A DNA stretch of 14,846 bases from Bacillota bacterium (GCA_023460515.1 JAEWPS010000063.1:1-14846); one strand, 5' to 3'; counted from the stretch's first letter, positions 6,589 through 13,623 are shown. Program-made: numbers and translations. The notes: generated from the sequence alone by a model not told the origin.

Positions 6589-7178
6589 AACAGCACCTCC
6601 AAATAAGCTCTAAGCCGTTTTTCTACATGTAAGTTTTTTGCATATTCTGATAGTAAAGGAATATTTTTATCCAACCGTTTGGCGTATCTTTTAAATGCAT
6701 CAGAAACCACTTGGATATCGACATCATTTTGGGTTTTTAAAATATCACAAAGAGTTTTCTCCATACAGTACGCATTTACCAAGTTACCTGCTGGAGTTTT
6801 TAATTGAATCACACCCATCTCATACCATTCTGCTTTCGTTCGATTGCATTTGACATTTTCTTTTTTCAATACTCCAATATTATATTTTAACGGAAATGTC
6901 ATATGAAAATGAAGTGGTGTTCTGTCCGTTAAATCACTGAGAAAAAGCGCTGTTTCTCCTGAAAAAATACCCTTCTTGTATCTGATTTGTAATTGATACA
7001 TTTCATCATCCCAGACTTCTGCCAACTGATACACACCTCTTGAGGCATGTTCTAATACCCCAGAATCTACTAAATGCTTTAAGCTTCCTCTTGAAATTCC
7101 TGCTTTGGTTACTTCTGCTGCCGTTATCACTCCATTATTCTTTTGCACCATTTCTAATATCATTTCTGCGTTTGACAT
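6585..7178 (-). CDS. abiEi: AbiEi-type antitoxin and transcriptional repressor
   Basis: AbiEi neutralises AbiEii and represses the operon. The 197-residue protein has an N-terminal winged helix (residues about 1-55, with VITAAEVTKAGISRGSLKHL and the wing GVLEHASRGVYQL) and a larger C-terminal domain (GIFSGETALFLSDL, then MEKTLCDILK) of the usual AbiEi type. The ATG at 7178 follows GGGAGAAGGTG. The gene is first in a two-gene operon with its toxin, with a 4-nt overlap. Its promoter region carries a perfect 19-bp inverted repeat at 7233-7283, consistent with the autorepression known for AbiE systems. It looks complete. Confidence 0.9.
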   Translation of the reverse strand: MSNAEMILEMVQKNNGVITAAEVTKAGISRGSLKHLVDSGVLEHASRGVYQLAEVWDDEMYQLQIRYKKGIFSGETALFLSDLTDRTPLHFHMTFPLKYNIGVLKKENVKCNRTKAEWYEMGVIQLKTPAGNLVNAYCMEKTLCDILKTQNDVDIQVVSDAFKRYAKRLDKNIPLLSEYAKNLHVEKRLRAYLEVLL

Positions 7179-7232
7179 ACATCACCTTCTCCCTCAAATT
7201 ATATTGTCCCTAAAATAAAGTGTTGAAAATAA

Positions 7233-7283
7233 ATTTGACTTTTATGCATATTATATTATTACTTATATGCATAAAAGTCAAAT
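7233..7283 (-). promoter_or_regulatory. abiE promoter embedded in a 19-bp inverted repeat operator
   Basis: ATTTGACTTTTATGCATAT (7233-7251) and its exact reverse complement (7265-7283) flank a 13-bp spacer. On the minus strand the right arm supplies a -35 TTGACT (7276-7281). Exactly 17 bp later comes a -10 TAATAT (7253-7258), which lies in the spacer and the edge of the other arm. Repressor on both arms would cover the promoter completely. The antitoxin start is about 75 bp downstream. AbiEi proteins are known to bind paired inverted repeats in their own promoters, so AbiEi is the expected ligand. Confidence 0.8.
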
Positions 7284-7360
7284 ACTTTATCATTATTCAA
7301 TTAGTCTTGAACTTTCGCATATCCAAAATAAAAATTACATACGCTCTTTAATAATTGGAA

Positions 7361-8539
7361 TCAAAGCACACTTGTAACAAATCCTCTGTTCTTCCATTCC
7401 ATGAAACCAAGATTTTTTGCCGTCTGACATATAGGTTCTATTAAAGTCATTATATTTTCTGTAAATAGTTTTTCTGAAATGCCACCAGAATATAGCCGAC
7501 TTTTTAACTCTGTGTTATTTAGATTTTTTCTTGTGAATACATCAAACAGCTTCTTAATTTCCTTATTACTCTGAGCAATCTGAAATGCCATGTAATGTTG
7601 CCTTGATAGTAACTCGATATCGATCTTTTGGCTCGGAACCTGATTGCTTTTACTAATATTAATCTTTGCAAATGTCGGAGTTAAGTTCCATACCTCATCA
7701 CTTGCAAGATAAGACCACGGAATAAAATGATCAATATGTATTTTCCCCAGTTCATCAAAATTTTCTCTATTCAATAACTTACCAGTATATATGTCATTCA
7801 TTTCATGATGTCCTATAACAGCACTCCAGAAATTCATGGCTGCTTTTAAATCTCGTTTTTCTGGGGGGTGAATCTTAAATGGAATTCCTGGCACGTTTGG
7901 ATTTCTTCTTTGCAAATATTGTATTAGTTCATTTTGAATCCAACCACGAAGAATGGCTTCATTTTTTTGCAAATAACTAATCCAATTTTCATTTATTCGA
8001 ATCTGACGCTCTTTTCCCGATAGTTGCTCATAGTAATAAAGCAATCTATCATTTTGCTTTGCTTTCTCCTCTATAAAATGATAATCACGCCATTCACTTT
8101 CTGTCAATTTTCCTAAAAATGGTGCCTGTAGGCGGTATGGAACATTTAAAACCAATTTTTGTTTCGCCTTTTTGATATTTTCATCTTCACTGGTTTTAAG
8201 AAATTGTATAACTTCTTTTTCCTTTGCAGTCGGCAATAAACCTGATGTATTGCGTACTTGATTTATTAAGATTTCCAATGCATCTGCGGGACCAAGATTT
8301 AAATGGTATTCCATAACCATATACCAAGCTTGTGCCACCATTTTATGAATCAACTTTTCATATGTTACAATAAATTTTCCATCCGATACGAAATCCAATA
8401 TAGCCTGAAACCAAAATAATTTGTAACTTTGGTTCTTGTCTTTAAATATTCCAGCTAAGAGATGAACTGGCAGATTATCCGTCTCTGGTAGAATGCTATT
8501 ATTATCTAATCTACTTTTCTTAAAATCAGATTCAGCCAC
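7361..8539 (-). CDS. HNH endonuclease, last gene of a helicase operon
   Basis: The 392-residue protein is mostly helical and carries one HNH nuclease site near residues 249-299: DIYTGKLL, then HIDHFIPWS (His268, Asp270, His271), then N285LTP and AKINISKSN (Asn294, Lys297). The DH..P..S / N..KS pattern resembles the HNH domains of Cas9 and of restriction-type nucleases, a beta-beta-alpha metal fold that nicks or cuts DNA. The N-terminal 240 residues, with a WYMVMEYHLNLGPAD segment, are not recognised and may be a target or partner module. The start is a GTG at 8539 with GGAAGGGAAG upstream, and the gene overlaps the methyltransferase by 34 nt. No RuvC-like motif is present. I infer an effector nuclease of a defence system. 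Confidence 0.8.
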   Translation of the reverse strand: MAESDFKKSRLDNNSILPETDNLPVHLLAGIFKDKNQSYKLFWFQAILDFVSDGKFIVTYEKLIHKMVAQAWYMVMEYHLNLGPADALEILINQVRNTSGLLPTAKEKEVIQFLKTSEDENIKKAKQKLVLNVPYRLQAPFLGKLTESEWRDYHFIEEKAKQNDRLLYYYEQLSGKERQIRINENWISYLQKNEAILRGWIQNELIQYLQRRNPNVPGIPFKIHPPEKRDLKAAMNFWSAVIGHHEMNDIYTGKLLNRENFDELGKIHIDHFIPWSYLASDEVWNLTPTFAKINISKSNQVPSQKIDIELLSRQHYMAFQIAQSNKEIKKLFDVFTRKNLNNTELKSRLYSGGISEKLFTENIMTLIEPICQTAKNLGFMEWKNRGFVTSVL

Positions 8540-9120
8540 TTTTCATCTTCCCTTCCTTCTCTTATATCTAAAGAAATCCACTGTCTTATGATGATAAAAT
8601 CAGATATTTTCTCCAATACATATAATAACTTTTCTTCCGTCATATCAGTAAAATATCTGCTATTTCTCATTCCTTCAAAACTTCCATATTTAAAAGACAC
8701 GTACAAAATTCCATTCTTTCTCAGAGCTTGAAATATCTTACCAAACATCAGTGGAAGATTCCGGTATGGTAAATGCAATATAGATGCGCATGCCCAAATA
8801 CCATCATATGTTTGGATCTCATTTAAATCCAAAAAGTCCATCTGCTTCACTTGAATACCTGTAAAACACGTTGCTGCTTGACATAACTCATCGGAACCAT
8901 CCATTGCATCAACTAAAAAACCATGTTGTAACAAATATTTGGTATCTCGTCCAGAACCACAACCAAGATCAAGAATGCTTCCTTCAGATGGAATATACTG
9001 AATAAACTCTTCTAATGTTTCAAACATGGATGCATTTTGAGTTCCTTCGATAAAAGAAGAAGCGTTCTCATTATAATAATTCAACGTAATATTATTTAGA
9101 TTACTATCATCACTGCTCAT
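8506..9120 (-). CDS. class I SAM-dependent methyltransferase
   Basis: The product is a Rossmann-fold methyltransferase of 204 residues with motif I SILDLGCGSGRDTKYLL (around residues 48-64), an acidic turn in VDAMDGSDELC and a post-motif region FDGIWACASILHLPY-like (here YDGIWACASILHLPY). A beta strand LYVSFKYG follows. There is no NPPY-type motif or target recognition domain, so a small molecule, nucleotide or protein substrate is more likely than DNA, although this is inference. I chose the ATG at 9120. An upstream TTG at 9153 in frame has no better ribosome binding site and would deepen the overlap with the MazG gene. It overlaps both neighbours, so co-translation with MazG and HNH is expected. 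Confidence 0.85.
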   Translation of the reverse strand: MSSDDSNLNNITLNYYNENASSFIEGTQNASMFETLEEFIQYIPSEGSILDLGCGSGRDTKYLLQHGFLVDAMDGSDELCQAATCFTGIQVKQMDFLDLNEIQTYDGIWACASILHLPYRNLPLMFGKIFQALRKNGILYVSFKYGSFEGMRNSRYFTDMTEEKLLYVLEKISDFIIIRQWISLDIREGREDEKWLNLILRKVD

Positions 9121-9466
9121 TATATTTCCTATTACTCCCTCTCGAAGATTCAACTGAATATTTCATAGCATTTTTCTGTATCTTTTTCAACAATGCCTCC
9201 GACAAATCAATATGATTTCTTTGTGCAAAACGAAGGACAAAAAACAGTATGTCTGCTATTTCTTCTTCAACATGCTCCCTTTTATCTGTGTCAGAAAATA
9301 TCAGTTTCATATCTTCATCGCTTTTAAATCGAAAAATATCTAAAAGTTCATTTGCTTCTGTTGAAATTCCAATTGCTAAATCCTTGGGATTATGAAACTG
9401 GTCCCAATCTCTTTCTTCACAAAAAGTTTTCACCATTTCAGCCAATTCTTGTATTGTTTTATCCAT
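9110..9466 (-). CDS. MazG-like nucleotide pyrophosphohydrolase
   Basis: The 118-residue protein is an all-alpha NTP pyrophosphatase of the MazG/dCTPase group, which hydrolyses nucleoside triphosphates to monophosphates and pyrophosphate. The metal-binding pattern is clear: E37xxE40 in STEANELLDIFRFK, and E69xxD72 in HVEEEIADILFFVLRF. The ending KYSVESSRGSNRKY matches the usual KYPVEKS.GSNKKY tail. Length fits a single-domain enzyme. The ATG at 9466 lies one base after the helicase stop, with GAGAAAGG inside the helicase end as its ribosome binding site. Its placement between a nuclease-helicase and a methyltransferase suggests it alters a nucleotide pool or signal during phage infection, or clears a modified nucleotide. 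That role is inference. Confidence 0.88.
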   Translation of the reverse strand: MDKTIQELAEMVKTFCEERDWDQFHNPKDLAIGISTEANELLDIFRFKSDEDMKLIFSDTDKREHVEEEIADILFFVLRFAQRNHIDLSEALLKKIQKNAMKYSVESSRGSNRKYNEQ

Positions 9467-9467
9467 A

Positions 9468-11330
9468 CTATAGCCTTTCTCTCAGATAATCTGCAAGTTT
9501 AGGATCTACACAGTATACATAGCATCCTTTCATTCCCCTTGTCATAAGTGTACGATATGTATTTTTTATAACTTCATCAGCTATTTCATTTGCTTTATCA
9601 GGATCTTTTTTATATATAGATTTTATTCCTTTTAAAGATTGATCGGTGGAAGCTCTCTTTGAAAAATCAGTTATGATTCTTCCATTTTCATATCTTAAAT
9701 CTTCTCCGATAATAACTCCAACATAATCAAATTCTAGTCCTTGTGAGGTATGAATACAACCTACTTCATTAACCGAACTTTCATCTATAGCAAATGTAGT
9801 AGAATTCCCTAGATTCCAGCTCATTTCAAAATCTTTGATTTTAATATCATGCACTGTGGAATCATTTTTCCCCTGCTTAAGCCAATTCCAACAATAACCC
9901 GCCAATATTCGAGAGCGATTTCTATTAGAATTACGTTCAATAATTAAATGCTGCATCTCCTGTGGCGTGTCCACTATTTTAATATCATAATCAATATCCT
10001 TCATATCAAAATTGGCTGTCTGTCTTATATCCAACACATCGTCAAGCCACGCCAGATAACCATCGGAACCATTACAGCGAAACTGAGAAATCAATCCCTG
10101 GTAATAAATGTGTGCTCCTTGTTTTTTTGCCCAGTGTTCAATTTCTTTAATACTTCCAATATCTTTAATAGTGACCCGTTGACTTTCATCAATAAAGAAG
10201 ATACTGCACTTAGAAGCTTGAATGATTTCTTTAATCTGATTCTCTCCCATGTTCTGGAACATGCCAGATTTTTCATTTAATCTATGCGCTTCATCCACTA
10301 AAATAGTATCTACTCCATTCAACGGTGCTTCCGTATAGATACCCGACCCCTTGAACATATTATCTACACTGCTCTTTCGGATTTCACCTTTCAACTTTTT
10401 CTGATATACACTTCGTGGAGCACTATTTTTAGAAACATACTGGCAGAACTGTTCCTCTGCAGTTAAATCTGCTAACAGATTGATAGCAACTACCGTCTTT
10501 CCTGTTCCAGGACCACCTTTTACAATCACAACTCGTTTTTTACAATCTTTTTGTGATTGTTTCGATATACTCATAATTTCTTCATACACAATCTTTTGCT
10601 CATCAATCATAATAAATTCTTTGTTTCCCTTTAACATAGCAGCCAAGGAATCCTGTAATGATTTTGACGGTCTGATTCTTCCATTTTCAATCTGATATAG
10701 TAATTCTTTCTGATCTCCCTGACAAATTGATTTCTTAATAAAATCTCTTAATTTCTCTACTTCACCTCTGGTAAATGCAGGTGCCTCTTCCAGATATGTT
10801 TCATATTGGGATTCATCTAATGGATCATTTTCCTTTCTCCTGTAATTATGCAAATAAGAGCACGGTGAAAGATGAATATCGTTACTTTGAACCGATTCAT
10901 TATAATCTTTAATTAGCATAGAATAAGACCAAGCTTGATAAGAAGGATGTACAACTCGTCTAATTGCATTCCCTGTATAAGTTTCAACCAGCGCATCCAG
11001 TCCTGAAACTGCTTCTATCTTATCCCACTGCTTTAATTCTATAATAACTACATTTCCTTTATTTGATAAATCATAACCAGATATTAAAAAATCAACACGC
11101 TTGGATGTCTGTGGGATATTATATTCGATTGCTATTCCCGCATCTTTAGGTATCTCCGAATCATTCAAAACTTTATACATATATTCCAAAGAATTTTCCC
11201 ATGAGCGAAATTCATTTCTTGCTGTTGATCGATGCATCTTCTTATAGATATTTTCTTCTATTTCAGTTGCAATCGAATCCTGTTCTACACTCTTTAAAAA
11301 ATCTTCTTTAGTTCCGTCATAAACTATCAT
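9468..11330 (-). CDS. PD-(D/E)XK nuclease fused to a DUF2075/SF1-type helicase
   Basis: The 620-residue protein starts with a restriction-endonuclease-like domain: Glu69, Asp80 in SKRVDFLI and E98-x-K100 in VVIIELKQW form a complete PD-(D/E)XK site. A superfamily 1-like helicase of the DUF2075/Schlafen-group-3 type follows: Walker A KGGPGTGKT (271-279), Walker B TILVDEAHR (342-350), motif III SIFFIDESQR (376-385), SQFRC (415-419), motif V HTSQGLEFDYVGVIIG (527-542) and motif VI TYRTLMTRGMKG (591-602). It probably tracks on DNA or RNA and cleaves it. The ATG at 11330 follows AGGAAGGAAGG. It leads a four-gene operon with MazG, methyltransferase and HNH genes that are overlapping or one base apart. 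All catalytic residues are present. Confidence 0.88.
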   Translation of the reverse strand: MIVYDGTKEDFLKSVEQDSIATEIEENIYKKMHRSTARNEFRSWENSLEYMYKVLNDSEIPKDAGIAIEYNIPQTSKRVDFLISGYDLSNKGNVVIIELKQWDKIEAVSGLDALVETYTGNAIRRVVHPSYQAWSYSMLIKDYNESVQSNDIHLSPCSYLHNYRRKENDPLDESQYETYLEEAPAFTRGEVEKLRDFIKKSICQGDQKELLYQIENGRIRPSKSLQDSLAAMLKGNKEFIMIDEQKIVYEEIMSISKQSQKDCKKRVVIVKGGPGTGKTVVAINLLADLTAEEQFCQYVSKNSAPRSVYQKKLKGEIRKSSVDNMFKGSGIYTEAPLNGVDTILVDEAHRLNEKSGMFQNMGENQIKEIIQASKCSIFFIDESQRVTIKDIGSIKEIEHWAKKQGAHIYYQGLISQFRCNGSDGYLAWLDDVLDIRQTANFDMKDIDYDIKIVDTPQEMQHLIIERNSNRNRSRILAGYCWNWLKQGKNDSTVHDIKIKDFEMSWNLGNSTTFAIDESSVNEVGCIHTSQGLEFDYVGVIIGEDLRYENGRIITDFSKRASTDQSLKGIKSIYKKDPDKANEIADEVIKNTYRTLMTRGMKGCYVYCVDPKLADYLRERL

Positions 11331-11435
11331 CTTGTGCCTTCCTTCCTAGCGTTTCTATTTTGTATATTCATTATTACTACCGACTCCACATGGGTCGAGA
11401 GGATAGAATGAATGTCACTTGAGTGTGTCCGTTCT

Positions 11436-11475
11436 CGGAAACATATCCACGGCTATCGGTAGACGGAAACATATC
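11436..11475 (-). repeat. two direct copies of a 12-bp rlmD-like core
   Basis: CGGAAACATATC occurs at 11436-11447 and again at 11464-11475, 28 bp apart, in the same orientation as GGGAACATATC at 13964-13974 in rlmD. The repeat unit covers the Asp-Met-Phe-Pro codons. Repeated cores in one orientation next to a core gene are the expected mark of serial site-specific integration. Confidence 0.6.
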
Positions 11476-11483
11476 AATATACC

Positions 11484-11537
11484 TCATGGATTATTATTTT
11501 CACTCCTTGGTGTGGAGTTATTTTCAGATAGCATCAT
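11484..11537 (-). CDS. possible 17-residue peptide with a good ribosome binding site
   Basis: AAAGGAG at 11544-11550 lies six bases before an ATG at 11537. The frame is short (MMLSENNSTPRSENNNP) and ends at 11484. It sits after the methyltransferase and before the rlmD-like repeats. It is polar and unlike any family I know. It may be a truncated gene start left by the rearrangements here rather than a real peptide. Confidence 0.25.
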   Translation of the reverse strand: MMLSENNSTPRSENNNP

Positions 11538-11577
11538 ATCGCACTCCTTTGCTGTTTATGTTGCGGGTGTTTCAATT

Positions 11578-12318
11578 TTATCTTTTCTCTTTTTTGTTGG
11601 CCGATACAATCAGCATCATGGGACGGCGCATTTCATCCTGCATCCCCGGAATATCCATCATGTTTTCCGGCGGCTGCGGCTCCACAATATGATTTATTAT
11701 AAAACCATTTGAAAGCAGTGTATTTAGATATGTGGTCAGTGTTCTATGATATTTTGTAACCTTTTCTCCCAAAAACACAGCTGTCCGTTTGCCCTCATAA
11801 TAATAATTATCCACCGGAAAATGCAGTATTTCTCCTTTTTCGTTATAATGCCAGTCTTGTGTTCCATAGGCAGTAAAAACAGGATGTTCAACCGTAAAAA
11901 CTAGCTTACCACCAGACTTCAGTATTCTATATATCTTTTTTACTAAAATCTCATAATCTGCTACATAGTGAAACGCAAGTGAACTTAATATTACATCAAA
12001 ACTCTCCTCTGGGAATTCCACATCTTCTATAGCACAGCATTTATATTCAACCTGTGGAAAATGTGTTTTTTCTTTGGCTACCTCGAGCATTTTATGAGAA
12101 ATATCAACACCTACAACAGAAGACGCTCCGTGTTCCATCGCATAAATACAGTGCCATCCATAGCCGCATCCTAAATCAAGCACACGCTTATCTTTAAAAT
12201 CCGGCAGCAGCTTTCTCAATGTTTCCCATTCTCCTGCACCGGCTAGTCCCTGCTGTGAGCGACTCATTTGACTGTATTTTTGAAAAAATATATTATCATC
12301 ATATTTGTTTTCTTTCAT
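11578..12318 (-). CDS. class I SAM-dependent methyltransferase (UbiE-like)
   Basis: The 246-residue enzyme has a clear Rossmann methyltransferase core: motif I RVLDLGCGYGWHCIYA (about residues 45-60), the ribose-binding acidic residue in VVGVDISHKMLEVAKEK, motif IV-like FDVILSSLAFHYV, and GGKLVFTVEHPVF. Enzymes of this group usually modify small molecules. The start ATG at 12318 follows GAGGGGAATTCAG and overlaps the nucleotidyltransferase gene by 20 nt, so the two are co-translated. Methyltransferases of this kind often accompany aminoglycoside-type nucleotidyltransferase genes in Gram-positive resistance clusters. That makes an antibiotic-modifying or accessory role plausible, but the substrate is unknown. 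It appears full length. Confidence 0.85.
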   Translation of the reverse strand: MKENKYDDNIFFQKYSQMSRSQQGLAGAGEWETLRKLLPDFKDKRVLDLGCGYGWHCIYAMEHGASSVVGVDISHKMLEVAKEKTHFPQVEYKCCAIEDVEFPEESFDVILSSLAFHYVADYEILVKKIYRILKSGGKLVFTVEHPVFTAYGTQDWHYNEKGEILHFPVDNYYYEGKRTAVFLGEKVTKYHRTLTTYLNTLLSNGFIINHIVEPQPPENMMDIPGMQDEMRRPMMLIVSANKKEKR

Positions 12319-13168
12319 CTGAATTCCCCTCGTTTAAAAAGTTATTTATCTCCGTTGCAATTTTTTTCACTTCTTTATAAAGCTTCTCGGTCATATCGTA
12401 GCATTCAAAAAGTGAAAGACCGAGTACTTCAAAAATATGATTTACCCTTTCGGCATATTTTTTAGGTTTATATTCAAAAGTTTCAAGCAGTTTTATAGCT
12501 TTCTTTTCGTTAATGCAATAAGCATTATTGCATGCAAATAGTACTTGATTTAAGCATGAAATAATACGAAAAACATGGCCTGCAATATAATATTTATCCT
12601 CTGCTCCCGCATTTGCTTTTACAAACATTAAAGAGAACTCTGCTTCAAATATAAAAAAGTTTATCAAGCTCTTCTTTAGAGCACCAGGGTAAATTTCTGC
12701 CTGATTTTTTAATTCGCATAAGCTTTCATTCTTAGCATATTGTATCTTGCTGATCGCCAATTCTCCACGATACATAGCACTTATATAACCATGGGGATGC
12801 CCAGTCTGATAATTGGCAGTAACAATTCCTTGCTCCGTATCTTTGATTATTTGTTCCACCCGTTTTATATCACGTAAAATCAAGTCAACATGATACCCGT
12901 TTATAACTAACCATCCGCCGCCATTAACCCAATCACCCCACGCTCGGGGAGGTACAACAAGGTCGTTTCTATTCTCATCATCCAATTCTGTAGCAATTTG
13001 ATTAATCGCTGTCAGGTCAAATGATTCTGAATTGTAATAGATTCCGATATCTATATCAGAATCCTCTGTATGGGTGCCTCTTGCACGTGAGCCCCCTAAT
13101 ACAATGCCTTCTATGCAAGGCAAAGAAGATAATTTCTCTGTTACTATTTGAATTACATTATCTACCAT
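12299..13168 (-). CDS. nucleotidyltransferase-domain protein, resistance-type
   Basis: The 289-residue protein has an N-terminal DNA polymerase beta-type nucleotidyltransferase domain: GGSRARG (residues 25-31) followed by DSDIDIGIYY (36-45), with the two metal-binding aspartates, and a third acidic strand HVDLILRD. The C-terminal half (PGALKKSLINFFIFEAEFSL onward) is helical, as in kanamycin/streptomycin-type adenylyltransferases and their uncharacterised relatives. It could transfer a nucleotide to an aminoglycoside or lincosamide, but I do not recognise it as a named resistance gene. AAAGGAG lies ten bases before the ATG at 13168. It begins only 22 nt after the chimeric methyltransferase remnant, so it is likely transcribed from the regulator promoter upstream. 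Confidence 0.82.
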   Translation of the reverse strand: MVDNVIQIVTEKLSSLPCIEGIVLGGSRARGTHTEDSDIDIGIYYNSESFDLTAINQIATELDDENRNDLVVPPRAWGDWVNGGGWLVINGYHVDLILRDIKRVEQIIKDTEQGIVTANYQTGHPHGYISAMYRGELAISKIQYAKNESLCELKNQAEIYPGALKKSLINFFIFEAEFSLMFVKANAGAEDKYYIAGHVFRIISCLNQVLFACNNAYCINEKKAIKLLETFEYKPKKYAERVNHIFEVLGLSLFECYDMTEKLYKEVKKIATEINNFLNEGNSDERKQI

Positions 13169-13190
13169 ACGAACACACTCCTTTTATCGA

Positions 13191-13445
13191 TTAAAGACAA
13201 AATACTTTCTTTCCGTAGTTCTTCGGGAAGTAATCCTTCCCGATCTGCCAAACATACTGGTCGATTTGCTTCAAGCTAAATTTATCCAAGCCATAGAAGG
13301 CACGGAAATCAATCAGTATATAAGTCTGAGCTGCTTCTTTCATAACCTCATTTGCAAATACAACCTTAATCCCGGGTCGTTCAAAGCCTACATCCATGCC
13401 ACCGGCTTCGGTAAACAGGGAAACGGCTATAAGTTTTTTACTCAT
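13191..13445 (-). pseudogene. deletion chimera of a C5-cytosine DNA methyltransferase
   Basis: The first 42 residues (MSKKLIAVSLFTEAGGMDVG..., then VVFANEV and AAQTY) are the N-terminus of a C5-cytosine DNA methyltransferase, with motif I and the SAM-binding loop. Glu replaces the usual Gly in F-x-G-A-G-G. From residue 43 the sequence changes abruptly to LIDFRAFYGLDKFSLKQIDQ and ends in KDYFPKNYGKK, which resembles the C-terminal end of a different, uncharacterised protein. The catalytic PCQ and target-recognition parts are missing. I infer one in-frame deletion that fused two neighbouring genes of a former restriction-modification locus. The ATG at 13445 follows GAGGAG and overlaps the regulator stop by 8 nt. 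An upstream in-frame start at 13463 is less likely. Confidence 0.7.
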
Positions 13446-13623
13446 TTTCAGACTTCTCCTCATCGTGGATTTTAAATATTAAGCAATGCTCTTTTGAGTC
13501 CAAATAAATATCAAACTTTGTTTTTCCTTTTACGACCCCTAAATTGGAGATTACCGACTTCGGCAAGCGAACTCGCATGTCCTGCTGCAAAAGATAGGTG
13601 TCTAAGTATATTCTCTCATCCAT
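13438..13623 (-). CDS. AbrB/MazE-like DNA-binding regulator
   Basis: The 61-residue protein has a swapped-hairpin AbrB/MazE/SpoVT signature: a beta strand with RVRLPKSVISNLGVVKG, followed by KTKFDIYLD and CLIFKI. Such proteins are dimeric transition-state regulators or antitoxins that bind AT-rich operators. The ATG at 13623 has AAGGAG eight bases upstream. Its stop overlaps the start of the truncated DNA methyltransferase, an arrangement found in Firmicutes restriction-modification loci. The promoter in front contains inverted GATTGAC/GTCAATC repeats, so self-repression is likely. It looks intact even though its partner gene is broken. Confidence 0.75.
   Translation of the reverse strand: MDERIYLDTYLLQQDMRVRLPKSVISNLGVVKGKTKFDIYLDSKEHCLIFKIHDEEKSENE

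Larger units (their letters stand above)
11331..11577 (-). other. intergenic stretch with degenerate rlmD 3'-end copies
   Basis: Read on the minus strand, the segment contains GATATGTTTCCG twice (11464-11475 and 11436-11447), each translating as DMFP as in the C-terminus of the rlmD product, and then CATGTGGAGTCGGTA (11378-11392), which translates as HVESV in THVESVVIM. The real rlmD gene has the same elements at 13964-13974 and 13939-13953 (14 of 15 bases match for the second block). No copy forms a gene. I interpret them as attachment-site remnants from past insertions into rlmD. The helicase operon starts directly after, so its promoter must lie in or near this segment. I see no confident -35/-10 pair. 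Confidence 0.6.

Noticed and set aside
7361..8539. HNH protein as a Cas9, IscB or TnpB-type relic
   Set aside because: No RuvC motifs, no bridge helix, no adjacent repeat array or guide-like RNA, and the gene is embedded in a coupled helicase operon.
8506..9120. Methyltransferase in the helicase operon as a DNA methylase of a restriction-modification pair
   Set aside because: It has motif I but no (N/D/S)PPY or PCQ catalytic motif and is too short to hold a target recognition domain.
11436..11475. rlmD-like repeats as the working attachment site of the integrase at 3924-5201
   Set aside because: The integrase lies more than 6 kb away on the far side of two operons, and no matching core is seen near its 3' end, so the link cannot be claimed from this window.
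11419..11712. Plus-strand open frames of 89 and 97 codons over the end of the UbiE-like gene
   Set aside because: They have no ribosome binding site, overlap a well-supported minus-strand gene and each other, and read as hydrophobic translation of the complementary strand.
13191..13463. Complete small DNA methyltransferase
   Set aside because: Only motif I is present; catalytic cysteine, target-recognition domain and motifs IX-X are absent, and the second half is unrelated.
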